Assembly (NCBI GenBank): GCA_031291445.1
Contig: JARLJA010000031.1
Span: 1 to 64,000 of the forward strand
Direction: 5' to 3'
Length of the DNA: 64,000 bases
From: Xanthobacteraceae bacterium
GTDB taxonomy: Bacteria; Pseudomonadota; Alphaproteobacteria; Rhizobiales; Xanthobacteraceae
Both the position numbers and the translations under genes were made by a program. The notes under the pieces were generated by a model. It was not told where the DNA came from. It saw only the letters and a list, made by a program, of their open reading frames with translations, and did not search any database. Below, one piece after another: positions 18,000-26,283 of the stretch (the stretch's first letter is position 1; every line of letters starts with the position of its first letter).

Positions 18000-18413
18000 C
18001 TATAGCGCCGGCTCGGGCGGCGAGACCGGGCGGGTCGCCCGCAACAGCCCGTCGACGGACCAGCTTCCGGCGCCCCGGATCATCAGCGCGAACAGTCCGC
18101 CCGCAATGGCCAGGTCCTTCTCGAAGTGAAGGAGTTCGTTGCGCACTGCAAAATTGGTATGAAACAGCACCGCCGTGGCGAGGCAAAACAGGCCGAGCAC
18201 CGCCGCGCCGAGCCGCATCTGCCAGCCCAGCGCGATGGCGAGACCCGCGGCGAGCTGCAGCGCCGCGGTGGCCGCCAGCAGCGGCGCCGGCACGCCAAGT
18301 TTTGCCATCGCCGCAGCCGCGCCGGCGAAATTCATCACCAGGAACGTCCCTTCGTGCAGGAAGATGGCCGCGAGCAGCAGCCGGCTCACACACAGGGTGA
18401 AATCCTCGCGCAT
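18000..18413 (-). CDS. DoxX-family membrane protein
   Basis: A 137-residue protein with four predicted membrane helices and the DoxX pattern: RLLLAAIFLHEGTFLV, the GVP-x-P-LLAATAALQLAAGLAIALG segment, then FHTNF and HFEKDLAIAGGLFAL. The ATG at 18413 with GGAG upstream is preferred over the GTG at 18422. It is the third gene of the operon with the metallo-hydrolase and TPR genes, which shares a promoter motif with the ECF sigma gene. DoxX proteins are linked to redox stress responses; the biochemical role is unclear. Confidence 0.88.
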   Translation of the reverse strand: MREDFTLCVSRLLLAAIFLHEGTFLVMNFAGAAAAMAKLGVPAPLLAATAALQLAAGLAIALGWQMRLGAAVLGLFCLATAVLFHTNFAVRNELLHFEKDLAIAGGLFALMIRGAGSWSVDGLLRATRPVSPPEPAL

Positions 18414-18484
18414 GGCTCGCACATCTCCATCGCCGCGGCAGGCGGGCGCGCGACCGCGCGCCCGCTCAGCGGTCCAGTCGTCTG

Positions 18485-18961
18485 CTAGTTGCTGGCCGAC
18501 TTGGCGCTGATGGCCTTCTGCAGGTCTTCCCGCTCTTCGCAGCCATTCGGGCAGAGTTTGGCCAAGGCGTCGAGCTGCTCTTTCGCCTTCGGGAGATTCC
18601 CGGTTTCGACGTAGAGCTCGCCGAGGTATTCGCGCGCCGCCTTGTGGTCCGGCTGCAGCTCGAGCGCCTTGGTGTAGTAGGTGAGCGAGGTCTTGAAGTC
18701 CCCGGTCTTGCGCAAGGTGTAGCCCATCAGGTTGTAGACGTCGGCCTGCTGGGTGTCCTCGGCGAGGTCCCGCAGTTCCGCCAGGGCCGCGGCATAGTTC
18801 ATGGCGGCGATCTTGGCGCGGACCGAGGTCAGGTCCGGCGCATCGGAGGACGACGACATGTTGTCGACCGCCCGGGCTGGGCCCGCCACCAGGACCGCGC
18901 CAAGTCCGATACTGGCGGCCAGCGCCAGGCTGGCGAGTGCATTCTGCAATTTGTGCGTCAT
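18485..18961 (-). CDS. Secreted tetratricopeptide-repeat protein
   Basis: A 158-residue protein. A signal peptide (residues 1-31, ending GPARA) is followed by a short acidic linker and about three TPR units; the clearest is ADVYNLMGYTLRKTGDFKTSLTYYTKALELQPDHKAA. Two Cys residues (CPNGCEE) near the C-terminus could form a disulfide in the periplasm. GGAGAG precedes the start. It lies 19 bases downstream of the metallo-hydrolase gene, so the two periplasmic proteins are probably made together; a scaffold role is likely. Confidence 0.87.
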   Translation of the reverse strand: MTHKLQNALASLALAASIGLGAVLVAGPARAVDNMSSSSDAPDLTSVRAKIAAMNYAAALAELRDLAEDTQQADVYNLMGYTLRKTGDFKTSLTYYTKALELQPDHKAAREYLGELYVETGNLPKAKEQLDALAKLCPNGCEEREDLQKAISAKSASN

Positions 18962-18980
18962 GGAAGCTCTCCGTCAGGGT

Positions 18981-19955
18981 TCAGGACTGCGCAACCGGCG
19001 CGAATGCATAGGCATCGCCGTCCTTGGTGAACGTTCCCGCTCCCGGGAACGGGAAGTGCGAGCCGCAGATCTGGATTTTGTCGGCGATGACGCGGTCGAT
19101 CAGCTTGCGGCGGGTGGCGATCGCCGTCGGACCGTCCTGGTCATAGGCGCCCTGCCATTCGGGATGGGGAGCCAGCAGCGCCGGCACGTACATGGTATCG
19201 GCCGACACCATGAGCTGATCCTTGCCGGAGGTGACGAGATAGGCCGCGTGTCCGGGCGTGTGTCCGGGTGCCGAAATGATCCGGATGCCCGGGGCTGCCT
19301 CGGCGCCGTCATCGATCAGCCTCCAGTTCTTCCAGGTCGGGAACACGTCGCCGATGCGCTTGGCCGCCGCCCTGCGCCCTTCGGGAAGCTTCTCGACGCG
19401 CCCCGGCTCGGTCCACCAGTTGAATTCGGTCGAATTGACGACGAGTTCGGCATTGGGAAACACCGGCGCGTTGGTGCCCTTTTCCATCAGCCCCCAGACG
19501 TGGTCCGGATGGAAATGCGACACCAGGATCTGGCTGATCCGGCTGCGGTCGATGCCGGCGGCCTTCATGTTGGCGGGCAGGTTGGTGGCGTTGGCCTGCC
19601 ACTGCCCCACCCCCGAGCCGGCGTCGAACATGATGTATTTGCCACCGACATTGAGCACGATCACCGTCAGCGGAATCGGCATGAACTCGGTGGTGAGCCC
19701 GGCCTTGGCGAGCGCCGCCTTGGTGTCGTCGACCGTCGCGTTCTTGATGAAGGCGGGATCATGCGGCTTGCGCCAGATGCCGTCATAGACCGCGGTCACC
19801 TCGATGGCGCCGACCTTGTAGCGGTAGACCCCGTTGGCGGGCTCGACGGGAGTCTCGGCATGCGCTTCGGTGAAGAAGGCCAGCTTGCGGTCCAGGCCGA
19901 ACGCCGCCGCAGCGGCTGCGGTGGACAGAACGGCCCGGCGAGAGAGGTCCAACAT
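18981..19955 (-). CDS. Tat-exported metallo-beta-lactamase-fold hydrolase
   Basis: A 324-residue protein with a twin-arginine signal (SRRAVLSTAAAAAAFGL) and a zinc-site signature HFHPDH (H-x-H-x-D-H) near residue 140. Further metal ligands are likely in APGHTPGHAAY and in the SADTMYV region; the C-terminal GSHFPFPG supplies another His. The family includes lactonases, arylsulfatase-like and thiol-dioxygenase-type enzymes, and the substrate is unknown. AGGAG lies eight bases before the start at 19955. It is the first gene of the operon read from the ECF-type promoter at 20021-20048. Confidence 0.9.
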   Translation of the reverse strand: MLDLSRRAVLSTAAAAAAFGLDRKLAFFTEAHAETPVEPANGVYRYKVGAIEVTAVYDGIWRKPHDPAFIKNATVDDTKAALAKAGLTTEFMPIPLTVIVLNVGGKYIMFDAGSGVGQWQANATNLPANMKAAGIDRSRISQILVSHFHPDHVWGLMEKGTNAPVFPNAELVVNSTEFNWWTEPGRVEKLPEGRRAAAKRIGDVFPTWKNWRLIDDGAEAAPGIRIISAPGHTPGHAAYLVTSGKDQLMVSADTMYVPALLAPHPEWQGAYDQDGPTAIATRRKLIDRVIADKIQICGSHFPFPGAGTFTKDGDAYAFAPVAQS

Positions 19956-20020
19956 CGATGTTCTCCTGAAAGGCTGTGAGCGGAGGCGAAGGGCGCCGGA
20001 GAGACATGCTCTCCACCGAA

Positions 20021-20048
20021 CAAGACCGACCTCGATGCCGGTTTATTC
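20021..20048 (-). promoter_or_regulatory. Predicted ECF-sigma promoter for the metallo-hydrolase/TPR/DoxX operon
   Basis: On the minus strand GAATAAACCGG (20048-20038) is followed after 11 bases by GTCTTG (20026-20021). The identical elements and spacing occur in the divergent promoter at 20116-20143. A start site just below 20021 would leave a leader of about 60 bases before the gene at 19955. Confidence 0.7.
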
Positions 20049-20115
20049 TTCGCGGACCGCTTTTTTTGCGCTGCCGGCGCCCCGCCGCACGAGAGAGTTT
20101 ATTTTCCGAATTCGG

Positions 20116-20143
20116 GAATAAACCGGGACGATCGGCAGTCTTG
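20116..20143 (+). promoter_or_regulatory. Predicted ECF-sigma promoter for the sigma/anti-sigma operon (autoregulation)
   Basis: GAATAAACCGG (20116-20126), 11 bases, then GTCTTG (20138-20143), matching the divergent site exactly in both elements and spacing. The layout corresponds to -35 and -10 boxes. The start codon at 20209 is about 60 bases downstream, which supports that start over the later ATG at 20389. Confidence 0.7.
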
Positions 20144-20208
20144 CTTGCGACAGGCCTTTCAACCGACCGGGATCTTGGACAACATGGCGTGCCGATGGGG
20201 CTGATCCG

Positions 20209-20997
20209 ATGAATGCGTTGGCGATCACGAGAGCCGGGAGCTTGCCGCTGCAGGAGGCGCGCCGTTGCCTCGGGGAGGCGACGGTCCGGCCTGTCCCCCT
20301 CCTCGCAGCGTGGCGCCGCCGGCTCTGGCACGCCCTTGCCGCGCGCGCCGATCGATATGTCCATGCTGGCCATGCGCACGTCGTCACCATGGTGTCCCAG
20401 GCCCGAGGCCTGGCATCAGGCCGCCCATCCGCCGCGGAAGCCGCCGACACCATCGACATCCGATTCCAGCGCGACATCGTCAGCCAACTCGACGCCGCGT
20501 ACAATTTCGCGCGCTTTCTCAGCCGCGACGCCGATGCCGCCCAGGACATCGTGCAGGAAGCCTTCCTGCGAGCGTACCGCAGGTTCGACGGCTACCAGGG
20601 CGGCGACCCGCGCGCCTGGATCTTCGCCATCGTCCGCAACTGCTATCATGACTGGCTGCTGGAGCGCCGACGAAAGGCGCGCCACGAGATCGGCTCATCC
20701 GACGGGTCCGATACGGCCGGACAGGCCGTCGACGATGTTGCGTCGGACGAGGATGATCCCGAGACCGCGCTGCTCCGGCAGTCGGATGCCGGCATGGTCC
20801 GCGCGGTGCTCGGCAGCCTGCCGCGTCCGCTCCGCGAGATCCTGGTGCTGCGCGAGATCGAAGGATTGTCCTACCGGCAGATCGCGGACGTGGCGGAGCT
20901 GCCGATCGGCACCGTGATGTCCCGCCTGGCGCGCGCGCGAACGCAATTCCAGGACGCATGGCGCCGCGAGACCGGGCTGCGGGAGCCGCGGTCATGA
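20209..20997 (+). CDS. ECF-family RNA polymerase sigma factor
   Basis: A 262-residue protein. Sigma region 2 runs from about residue 95 (AAYNFARFLSRDADAAQDIVQEAFLRAYRRFDGY, then DPRAWIFAIVRNCYHDWLLERRRKAR). Region 4 is LPRPLREILVLREIEGLSYRQIADVAELPIGTVMSRLARAR. There is no sigma-1 or sigma-3 domain, as expected for ECF factors. The N-terminus is about 60 residues longer than usual, and ATG 20389 would give 202 residues, but the promoter position fits 20209. It overlaps the anti-sigma gene by four bases and probably controls its own operon and the divergent one. Confidence 0.93.
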   Translation: MNALAITRAGSLPLQEARRCLGEATVRPVPLLAAWRRRLWHALAARADRYVHAGHAHVVTMVSQARGLASGRPSAAEAADTIDIRFQRDIVSQLDAAYNFARFLSRDADAAQDIVQEAFLRAYRRFDGYQGGDPRAWIFAIVRNCYHDWLLERRRKARHEIGSSDGSDTAGQAVDDVASDEDDPETALLRQSDAGMVRAVLGSLPRPLREILVLREIEGLSYRQIADVAELPIGTVMSRLARARTQFQDAWRRETGLREPRS

Positions 20998-21806
20998 CGC
21001 CTTGCAGCAAAGCCGGCGATCCCGACTGGACGCTGATGATCCAGAGCTTTTTCGACGGCGAACTCGATGCGATCCATTCGCTGCAAGTCGAGACCCATCT
21101 CGCGACGTGTCCATCATGCGCCGGCGAAATCGACAGGTTACGCACCTTGAAACAGACCGTGGCACGGAAAGACGTCAGCTGGCGGGCTCCGGCGCACGTT
21201 CGCGCCCAAGTCATGGAGGCTCTGGCGCAGGCTGCCGACAAGCGGGAGCCACGGCGTGCGGTGGCGCCGAAGGCACCCTCGCCATCGGTCGCAGCCATGA
21301 TCCGGCAATGGCTTTTCGTGCCGTCCCTGGCCGCGCTCGCCGCCAGTCTGCTCCTCGTCTTTGGTCCGCTGCAGACCCGTTCGTCGCTCGAGGACGAGAT
21401 CGTCGCAAGCCACATCCGTTCGACGCTGGTCAATCACCTGACGGACGTGCAGACATCGGATCGACACACCGTCAAACCATGGTTCAACGGCAAGATCGAT
21501 TTCGCGCCGCCCGTGACCGACCTCGCCGCGCAAGGGTTTCCGCTGGTCGGCGGGCGTGTGGACTATGTCGGCGGCCGCGTCGTCGCCGCCCTCGTCTACC
21601 GGCGGCACGGACACGTCATCAACCTGTTCGTGTGGCCGTCGTCCGGACCCGTGGCGCGCACCACGGCGCGCGACGGCTACACGCTCGAAAGCTGGACCTC
21701 GAACGGCCTGGCTTTCGTCGCCGTATCGGACACCGGAGCCGACGACATCAACACGTTCCGCCTCGCCTTCGTGACGCAGACCGAGATCCAGCGGTCGGGC
21801 GAATAG
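20994..21806 (+). CDS. Zinc-binding anti-sigma factor, membrane-anchored
   Basis: A 270-residue protein. The N-terminal cytoplasmic domain has the ZAS-type signature His35-x3-Cys39-x2-Cys42 (HLATCPSC). One membrane segment follows (residues 106-122, WLFVPSLAALAASLLLVFG), then a periplasmic domain of about 145 residues that presumably senses the inducing signal. The ATG overlaps the sigma stop (ATGA), typical of a stoichiometric sigma/anti-sigma pair. His/Cys ZAS domains often respond to oxidants, consistent with control of a DoxX/thiol-type operon, but that is inference. Confidence 0.93.
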   Translation: MTPCSKAGDPDWTLMIQSFFDGELDAIHSLQVETHLATCPSCAGEIDRLRTLKQTVARKDVSWRAPAHVRAQVMEALAQAADKREPRRAVAPKAPSPSVAAMIRQWLFVPSLAALAASLLLVFGPLQTRSSLEDEIVASHIRSTLVNHLTDVQTSDRHTVKPWFNGKIDFAPPVTDLAAQGFPLVGGRVDYVGGRVVAALVYRRHGHVINLFVWPSSGPVARTTARDGYTLESWTSNGLAFVAVSDTGADDINTFRLAFVTQTEIQRSGE

Positions 21807-21813
21807 CCCGACC

Positions 21814-22086
21814 TCACCAGATGACGATGGCGCAGAGCAGGGCGAGCGGGATCAGAACCGGTCCGAGGTAAAGCCAGGTGCGAAACACGCCCGGATCCTT
21901 CGGCACCTGGAATACGTGAAACGCCAGCCAGAGGCACACCAGCGCGCCAAGCACGATCCGCAGTAGGTCCGCCGGCGTTTCATACGACGACCACACGGTC
22001 TCCATCTGGGGCGTAGCGACACGCACCGTCATGACGACGAGCACGACGATGAAGAGCGTACGAAATATCAGTCCGAGCAACCACAT
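21814..22086 (-). CDS. Small integral membrane protein, unknown function
   Basis: A 90-residue protein started at ATG 22086 (MWLLGLIFRTLFIVV). Three hydrophobic segments are visible, at residues 3-20, 40-58 and 70-89, linked by short charged loops. It converges on the anti-sigma gene with seven bases between. The frame extends further upstream to 22233, but that part is polar and unlike a membrane protein N-terminus. No family was recognised. Confidence 0.7.
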   Translation of the reverse strand: MWLLGLIFRTLFIVVLVVMTVRVATPQMETVWSSYETPADLLRIVLGALVCLWLAFHVFQVPKDPGVFRTWLYLGPVLIPLALLCAIVIW

Positions 22087-22390
22087 TTGAGCCGACCCGA
22101 CAACCGGTCCGCACGTGATGAACTCGTCCGCGAACCGGTTAAAGGATACTGCCTGGAACGCAGTGGCCGCAAGCCAATACTCCCGCGCGTCGCGATCCTC
22201 CTGCGCGTGATCATTCGGCAAGCCCGCGGCCAAACCAGAACCCCGCGCATCATGCGCCGAGCGGTCTCATGTGCAGACGTCGAAAGCCGCAGTGGTTTGA
22301 CCGCTCGTGCATGCCGCGGCACCTGGTTGCGCCGCACACAAGATGATTTGCGTCGCGACACAGGCCGCACCGGCGAATATCGGCAAGAGG
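22087..22390. other. Intergenic region, 304 bases
   Basis: Lies between the small membrane protein start and the FecR-domain gene stop. No coding sequence, tRNA or strong hairpin was seen. Confidence 0.35.
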
Positions 22391-23452
22391 CTAGCGGCCG
22401 CGCTTTTCCCTCGGCGGCTTGCCCTTGGGGGGGAAAGCCGGACGCGGGGCTGGGCCGCGGCGAACCGCAGGCGGCTTCTGCGGTCCCGGAGGCCGCACCG
22501 CCGGCGCGGGCGGCCTGGGCGCTCCGCGAATCCCGTTGCGGGGCACCGGACCATGCGGCCGCGTGGCACGACGCTGCGCCACCAACGCCTGACCACGCTG
22601 CCGTTCGGCGTGCACCTGGCGGACGAGGTTCTGGTCAAGCGCGGCTTGCTGCGGCGATATCTGCAATGGCGTCGCAACAACGCGCGCGCCGCCTCCCAGC
22701 CCCCTCTGGAGCGAAAAGCCGGTCGCCGGCCGGGTCAGAACGCCGAGCGACGTCCCGTCGCGCGCCTTGACCTCGATCCGTCCCACCTTGCCGTCCGCAT
22801 CAGGATAGAGCTTGATCGCGTCGGCTCCCGACGTCGCGCCAGTCGGCCCCACATTTACCAGCCCGGTCGTGCCCCGGATTCCCATCGTCGCCGTGGGGGT
22901 CGACAGGGTCATGTCACCGGTCTTGGCGACCGCATTGGCGACGAAAGCCACGGTGCCCTGAACGAACTTGAAGTTCGCCGCGTTCTTGTCGCCGCCTTCC
23001 GCATAGACGAAGTCATCGACCGAGACGCTTGCGTTGGCCGTGAGGCTGAAGGTGGTTTCGTCGTCAAAGATGATGCCGAGCGTCGAGGCCTGACCAGTCT
23101 TCAGGATGTCGCCCTTGAAAATCTCGTCCTGGACCTTGAGGGCGGCGGTCGCGCCGTTGCGCACCACGCTCGCACTGCCTTGAAGCGACGAAACAATTCC
23201 GACCGATTGGGGCGCGGCGTCGGCGGCCTGCGGCTGCGCCCCCGATTGGACGAACAGCAGCCCGGGGCTAGCATGAACCGCCCCGCCCGAATCGCCGCCG
23301 CCGCGCACGCCTGGAGGCGTCCCGGCGTAGGCGCCGGTCTCTGCGCGTTCGGGAGCGGCATCAGCGGCGGCGTGGGCCCGCTCGGCCGCCGTCACACCGA
23401 CCAGGAGCGCAAGGCAGACCGCCTGCAAGATTTCCGCGACCACGCGCCCCAT
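22391..23452 (-). CDS. Secreted FecR-domain protein with Pro/Arg-rich tail
   Basis: A 353-residue protein if started at ATG 23452, which gives a clean signal peptide (VVAEILQAVCLALLVGVTAAERAHA); in-frame ATGs up to 23512 are alternatives. The FecR domain spans roughly residues 85-220: VSSLQGSASVVRNG, DEIFKGDILKTGQASTLGIIFDDETTFSL, and the FKFVQGTVAFV then TPTATMGIRGTT blocks. The last 90 residues are rich in Pro and Arg and probably disordered, perhaps binding the cell wall. It is not beside a TonB receptor or a FecI-type sigma gene, so it is a stand-alone FecR-domain protein rather than a classical regulator. Confidence 0.85.
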   Translation of the reverse strand: MGRVVAEILQAVCLALLVGVTAAERAHAAADAAPERAETGAYAGTPPGVRGGGDSGGAVHASPGLLFVQSGAQPQAADAAPQSVGIVSSLQGSASVVRNGATAALKVQDEIFKGDILKTGQASTLGIIFDDETTFSLTANASVSVDDFVYAEGGDKNAANFKFVQGTVAFVANAVAKTGDMTLSTPTATMGIRGTTGLVNVGPTGATSGADAIKLYPDADGKVGRIEVKARDGTSLGVLTRPATGFSLQRGLGGGARVVATPLQISPQQAALDQNLVRQVHAERQRGQALVAQRRATRPHGPVPRNGIRGAPRPPAPAVRPPGPQKPPAVRRGPAPRPAFPPKGKPPREKRGR

Positions 23453-23631
23453 GCTTCCGCAATCGCACCCGAACCGCTTCAAGGCAATGCCAGTGATCAT
23501 CGTCCCAACCATGGTAGCGGGCCCCTGAACACGATGTGAACGAACCCGCGGGGCTCCTCAGCTTGGTTCAGCATCCACCCATTCGCAAGTCGGTAGCGGT
23601 GCGACGGGGTGACCCAACCACAGGAGAGCCA

Positions 23632-23880
23632 ATGCCTACCAGGTCGTTCTTGACCGCACGCGCGATGGCAGTCGCCATCGTCGGTGCGGTGCAATCCCCC
23701 GCCAAGGCGCAGAGCGCGAACGAGGCCGAAATCATCGGATTTCATCAACTGGGCGACAGGGACGACCAGCGCGCCCACGTTCGCTTCGGCATCCTGATCG
23801 GCCAGAACCAGCAGTGGCGGCCCGGATACCGGCAGGCGCGATCGCGGATGACGGGACGGCTCGCGCTCTGGTCAACTTGA
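23632..23880 (+). CDS. Small predicted secreted protein, unknown
   Basis: An 82-residue product begins at ATG 23632 behind GGAG (23622-23625). A signal-like segment (SFLTARAMAVAIVGAVQSPAKAQS) is followed by a short polar stretch, EAEIIGFHQLGDRD. The C-terminal third is Arg-rich and looks frame-shifted. The good ribosome-binding site and signal peptide argue for a real gene, possibly damaged at its 3' end. It converges on the next gene with one base between. No family was recognised. Confidence 0.45.
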   Translation: MPTRSFLTARAMAVAIVGAVQSPAKAQSANEAEIIGFHQLGDRDDQRAHVRFGILIGQNQQWRPGYRQARSRMTGRLALWST

Positions 23881-23881
23881 A

Positions 23882-24097
23882 CTACTGCAAAGCGCTTCCG
23901 ATCTTGGCGCCCAGCGCCAACACAAGCGCGACGCCGGCCGCATAGGCAAGATATTCGGGATGTCCGCAGAACGTCTTCGAGGCGGAACAAACATCTGTCG
24001 CCCACGATGTTCCCAGATAGACCTGACCAGCAGCTTCATAGAACACCAGCGACGCCGCCCCCAGCAGCACCGCACCAGCAAACAGGATTGCAGCCAT
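23882..24097 (-). CDS. Small membrane protein, unknown
   Basis: A 71-residue protein started at ATG 24097, behind GGAG in GGAGCGCGAG. It has two hydrophobic segments, AAILFAGAVLLGAASLVFYEAAG and LAYAAGVALVLALGAKIG. Two Cys residues flank the loop between them (CSASKTFC), which could face the periplasm and form a disulfide. Length and layout suggest a hairpin membrane protein. No family was recognised. Confidence 0.65.
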   Translation of the reverse strand: MAAILFAGAVLLGAASLVFYEAAGQVYLGTSWATDVCSASKTFCGHPEYLAYAAGVALVLALGAKIGSALQ

Positions 24098-24684
24098 CTC
24101 GCGCTCCAAACCCACCGGCAGAAGTGACCAGCCGGCAGGCTAACCGACTCCCCGGCGCGGAACCAGAGCCGTATGCTGACGGCAGTCGGATCGACAACGT
24201 CTCGCCCCGTACAACCGGCAAAGCGCACCGCCGAACCGGTAGCCCTTGACCGCAGCACCCTATCAGTCGCGGTCCTGACCGCCCCTTGCGACGAAGACCC
24301 ACCAAACGTCAGTCAACACGCGGAGGCCATTTTGGTCTCGTCCAACCGCATGGTATTCTAGCGCCGGGAAGCGCCAGGCCTGCCACCCAAGGATGCTGTG
24401 TTTCTCGGCAACCCTTGGCAGAACAACGACCGGCCGCTGGCGGCGCGGCATGAAACAGGTTTCTTTTTTGACAGCGCGCTCTTGCCACCTCGCGGCTGCG
24501 CAGCCTACGAACGCATGGGACGGCCAAATCGCGGCGAACCCGGCATGCACTCTCGACCCAAGTCGACGGATGCGCGAGACCCGATTGCTTCGCTTGCAGG
24601 CACGCTGGGAGGATTGGAATACGCAGATGACTTCGGAACCACCGCCTCGGTCCAATGTACCAGGCGAATCGTTTGCCGGCATCA
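24098..24684. other. Intergenic region, 587 bases
   Basis: Separates the small membrane protein from the TauE/SafE gene. Several short frames exist on both strands, but none has a ribosome-binding site or a recognisable product. It presumably holds both promoters. Confidence 0.4.
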
Positions 24685-25515
24685 ATGCCTGACTATCTGT
24701 ATGTCCTCTCAGGCTTTGGCGTCGGCCTGCTGGTGGGGATGACAGGCGTCGGCGGCGGGTCGCTGATGACGCCGCTGCTGATTCTGCTGTTCGGTATTCA
24801 TCCGGCAGCCGCGGTCGGTACCGACCTGCTCTATGCCGCCGCCACCAAGACAGGAGGCAGCCTCGTTCACGGCTGGTCGCGAACCATCTACTGGCCGGCG
24901 GTGCTTCGCCTCGCGAGTGGAAGCATCCCCGCGAGCCTCGTGACTCTGGTCGGCCTTGCCCAGTACGACCTCAACAGCCCTGCGGCGCGCAGCCTGATCA
25001 ATCTGGTGCTCTGCTTCGCGCTGTGCCTGACGGCGCTGTCGCTGATCTTCCGCCGCCTCTTGATGGAGCGCCTGCGGCAGCGCCTGGAGCGCGTGTCGCC
25101 GGCCGTGACCGACCGCGCCACGATCGTGGTCGGCGTCGCGCTTGGCGTTCTGGTTTCGATTTCGTCGGTCGGCGCCGGCGCGGTGGGCGTCACCGCGCTC
25201 CTTCTGCTCTATCCGCGGCTGCCGATCGCGCGCATGGTCGGCTCCGACATCGCGCATGCGGTGCCATTGACGCTGGTCGCCGGCATCGGTCACTGGGCCA
25301 TGGGCGCGGTCGACTGGCACCTGATGGGCGTCTTGCTGATCGGATCGCTGCCCGGCATCGTCATCGGCAGCTATCTCGCGGTCCGGGTGCCGGAGACCGC
25401 GCTGCGCCTGATCCTCGCAACCACGCTGATCGTCGTCGCGGGCAAGCTCGCGAACGAGGAGATGCGCTCGACACGATCGGTCGCCACAACCGTGTCGCAG
25501 GGCGCGTCCCGCTAG
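24685..25515 (+). CDS. TauE/SafE-family sulfite/organosulfonate exporter-like permease
   Basis: A 276-residue polytopic protein from ATG 24685 (MPDYLYVLSGFGVGLL); ATG 24655 is an alternative. The TauE/SafE signatures are GFGVGLLVGMTGVGGGSLMTPLL at the N-terminus and its internal repeat GVALGVLVSISSVGAGAVGVTALLLLYP in the second half. About eight helices are visible. Members export sulfite, sulfoacetate or other sulfonates, or import related anions; the ligand is unknown. An interspersed palindromic repeat begins 13 bases after its stop. Confidence 0.9.
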   Translation: MPDYLYVLSGFGVGLLVGMTGVGGGSLMTPLLILLFGIHPAAAVGTDLLYAAATKTGGSLVHGWSRTIYWPAVLRLASGSIPASLVTLVGLAQYDLNSPAARSLINLVLCFALCLTALSLIFRRLLMERLRQRLERVSPAVTDRATIVVGVALGVLVSISSVGAGAVGVTALLLLYPRLPIARMVGSDIAHAVPLTLVAGIGHWAMGAVDWHLMGVLLIGSLPGIVIGSYLAVRVPETALRLILATTLIVVAGKLANEEMRSTRSVATTVSQGASR

Positions 25516-25527
25516 GGCTGCTTCGCT

Positions 25528-25653
25528 AGAGCATGATCCGGAAAAGCGAGAACCGGCTTTCGGAAAAGCATGCCCTCGGACTGGATCCGAGGGATCACGC
25601 TCAAACGAAGAGACGAGATCATGATGCGATTCAATCCAATCGCATCATGATCT
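25528..25653. repeat. Interspersed palindromic repeat, copy 1
   Basis: Two hairpin modules. Module A is GAGCATGATCCGGAAAAG with a degenerate partner ending in CACGCTC. Module B is GATCATGATGCGATT facing AATCGCATCATGATC. The same two modules, in inverse orientation, occur at 54211-54313. This copy carries about 20 extra bases inside module A, themselves a small palindrome (CCTCGGACTGGATCCGAGG). Similar elements are scattered through Bradyrhizobium and Rhodopseudomonas genomes. Confidence 0.8.
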
Positions 25654-25869
25654 GGGGTGCAGACACCGATGCATGAAGAGCCGACGCTTGAAGAAGCCGA
25701 GCTTCTGCTCGCGCGCCTGGCGCCGGCACGCCTCATTCTTGACGATGAGGACCTGGCTCGCCGCGGCGATCTCGCCGGGCGTCCGGGGTTTTGCTGATTG
25801 CGCCTCGGCTGGCCCCTGCCAGAAAGCGGCAGCGGCGATCGCAAACAACCCCAATAGGCTTCGGTTCAT
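25645..25869 (-). CDS. Small secreted PsiF-like protein
   Basis: A 74-residue protein starting at ATG 25869. A signal peptide (NRSLLGLFAIAAAAFWQGPAEAQS) precedes a mature segment of about 50 residues with the pattern C-x2-Q-A-x3-Q-K-L-x9-F-M-x2-C-L, which resembles the short Cys-containing repeat of PsiF proteins. The last codons (PRS-stop) fall inside module B of the neighbouring repeat, so the repeat supplies the stop codon and may have replaced the original C-terminus. A phosphate-starvation link is not shown by any visible Pho box. Confidence 0.6.
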   Translation of the reverse strand: MNRSLLGLFAIAAAAFWQGPAEAQSAKPRTPGEIAAASQVLIVKNEACRRQAREQKLGFFKRRLFMHRCLHPRS

Positions 25870-26283
25870 GCAGACTTGCCCCCAAACGAAACGCTGAAAC
25901 ACATCAGCGTGGCCGACTGATAACAACATGCAGCTGCCGTCAGCAAGCCGTTCGCAGCGCCAACGCCACCGAATGGTCAATGAAGACCGGCCGGCACCGG
26001 ATGCCGCCCAGAAATGCGACAGTTCAGTGACACAAGCCGGGCGCGGCCGTCTTCGGAGTCGTCGCATCGTCGTCAGGCTGATGCCGACCAGCCCCAGCGC
26101 GGCTTCGACCGTGGGCGCACGGGCTCGGGGACCACTCGGACCAAAACACCGCGCCCGCCGCCCCGGTTCCACACGCGCGATCGCTTGACTTCGACGAAGC
26201 GGATTGTGCGCCATCGCGCTTGCCGTTCGAAGGACCCTTTCGGCAAGCTCGCGGTTGATGCGCGAGCGAGCATCGAGGTCATC
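25870..26283. other. Divergent intergenic region, 414 bases
   Basis: Lies between the PsiF-like gene and the MFS gene. The frame of the MFS gene is open through part of it, but the encoded sequence is basic and unlike a transporter N-terminus. No RNA gene or repeat was seen. Confidence 0.35.

Noticed and set aside
24263..24685. Minus-strand frame of 140 codons before the TauE/SafE gene
   Set aside because: No start signal and no recognisable fold; Trp- and Arg-rich noise.
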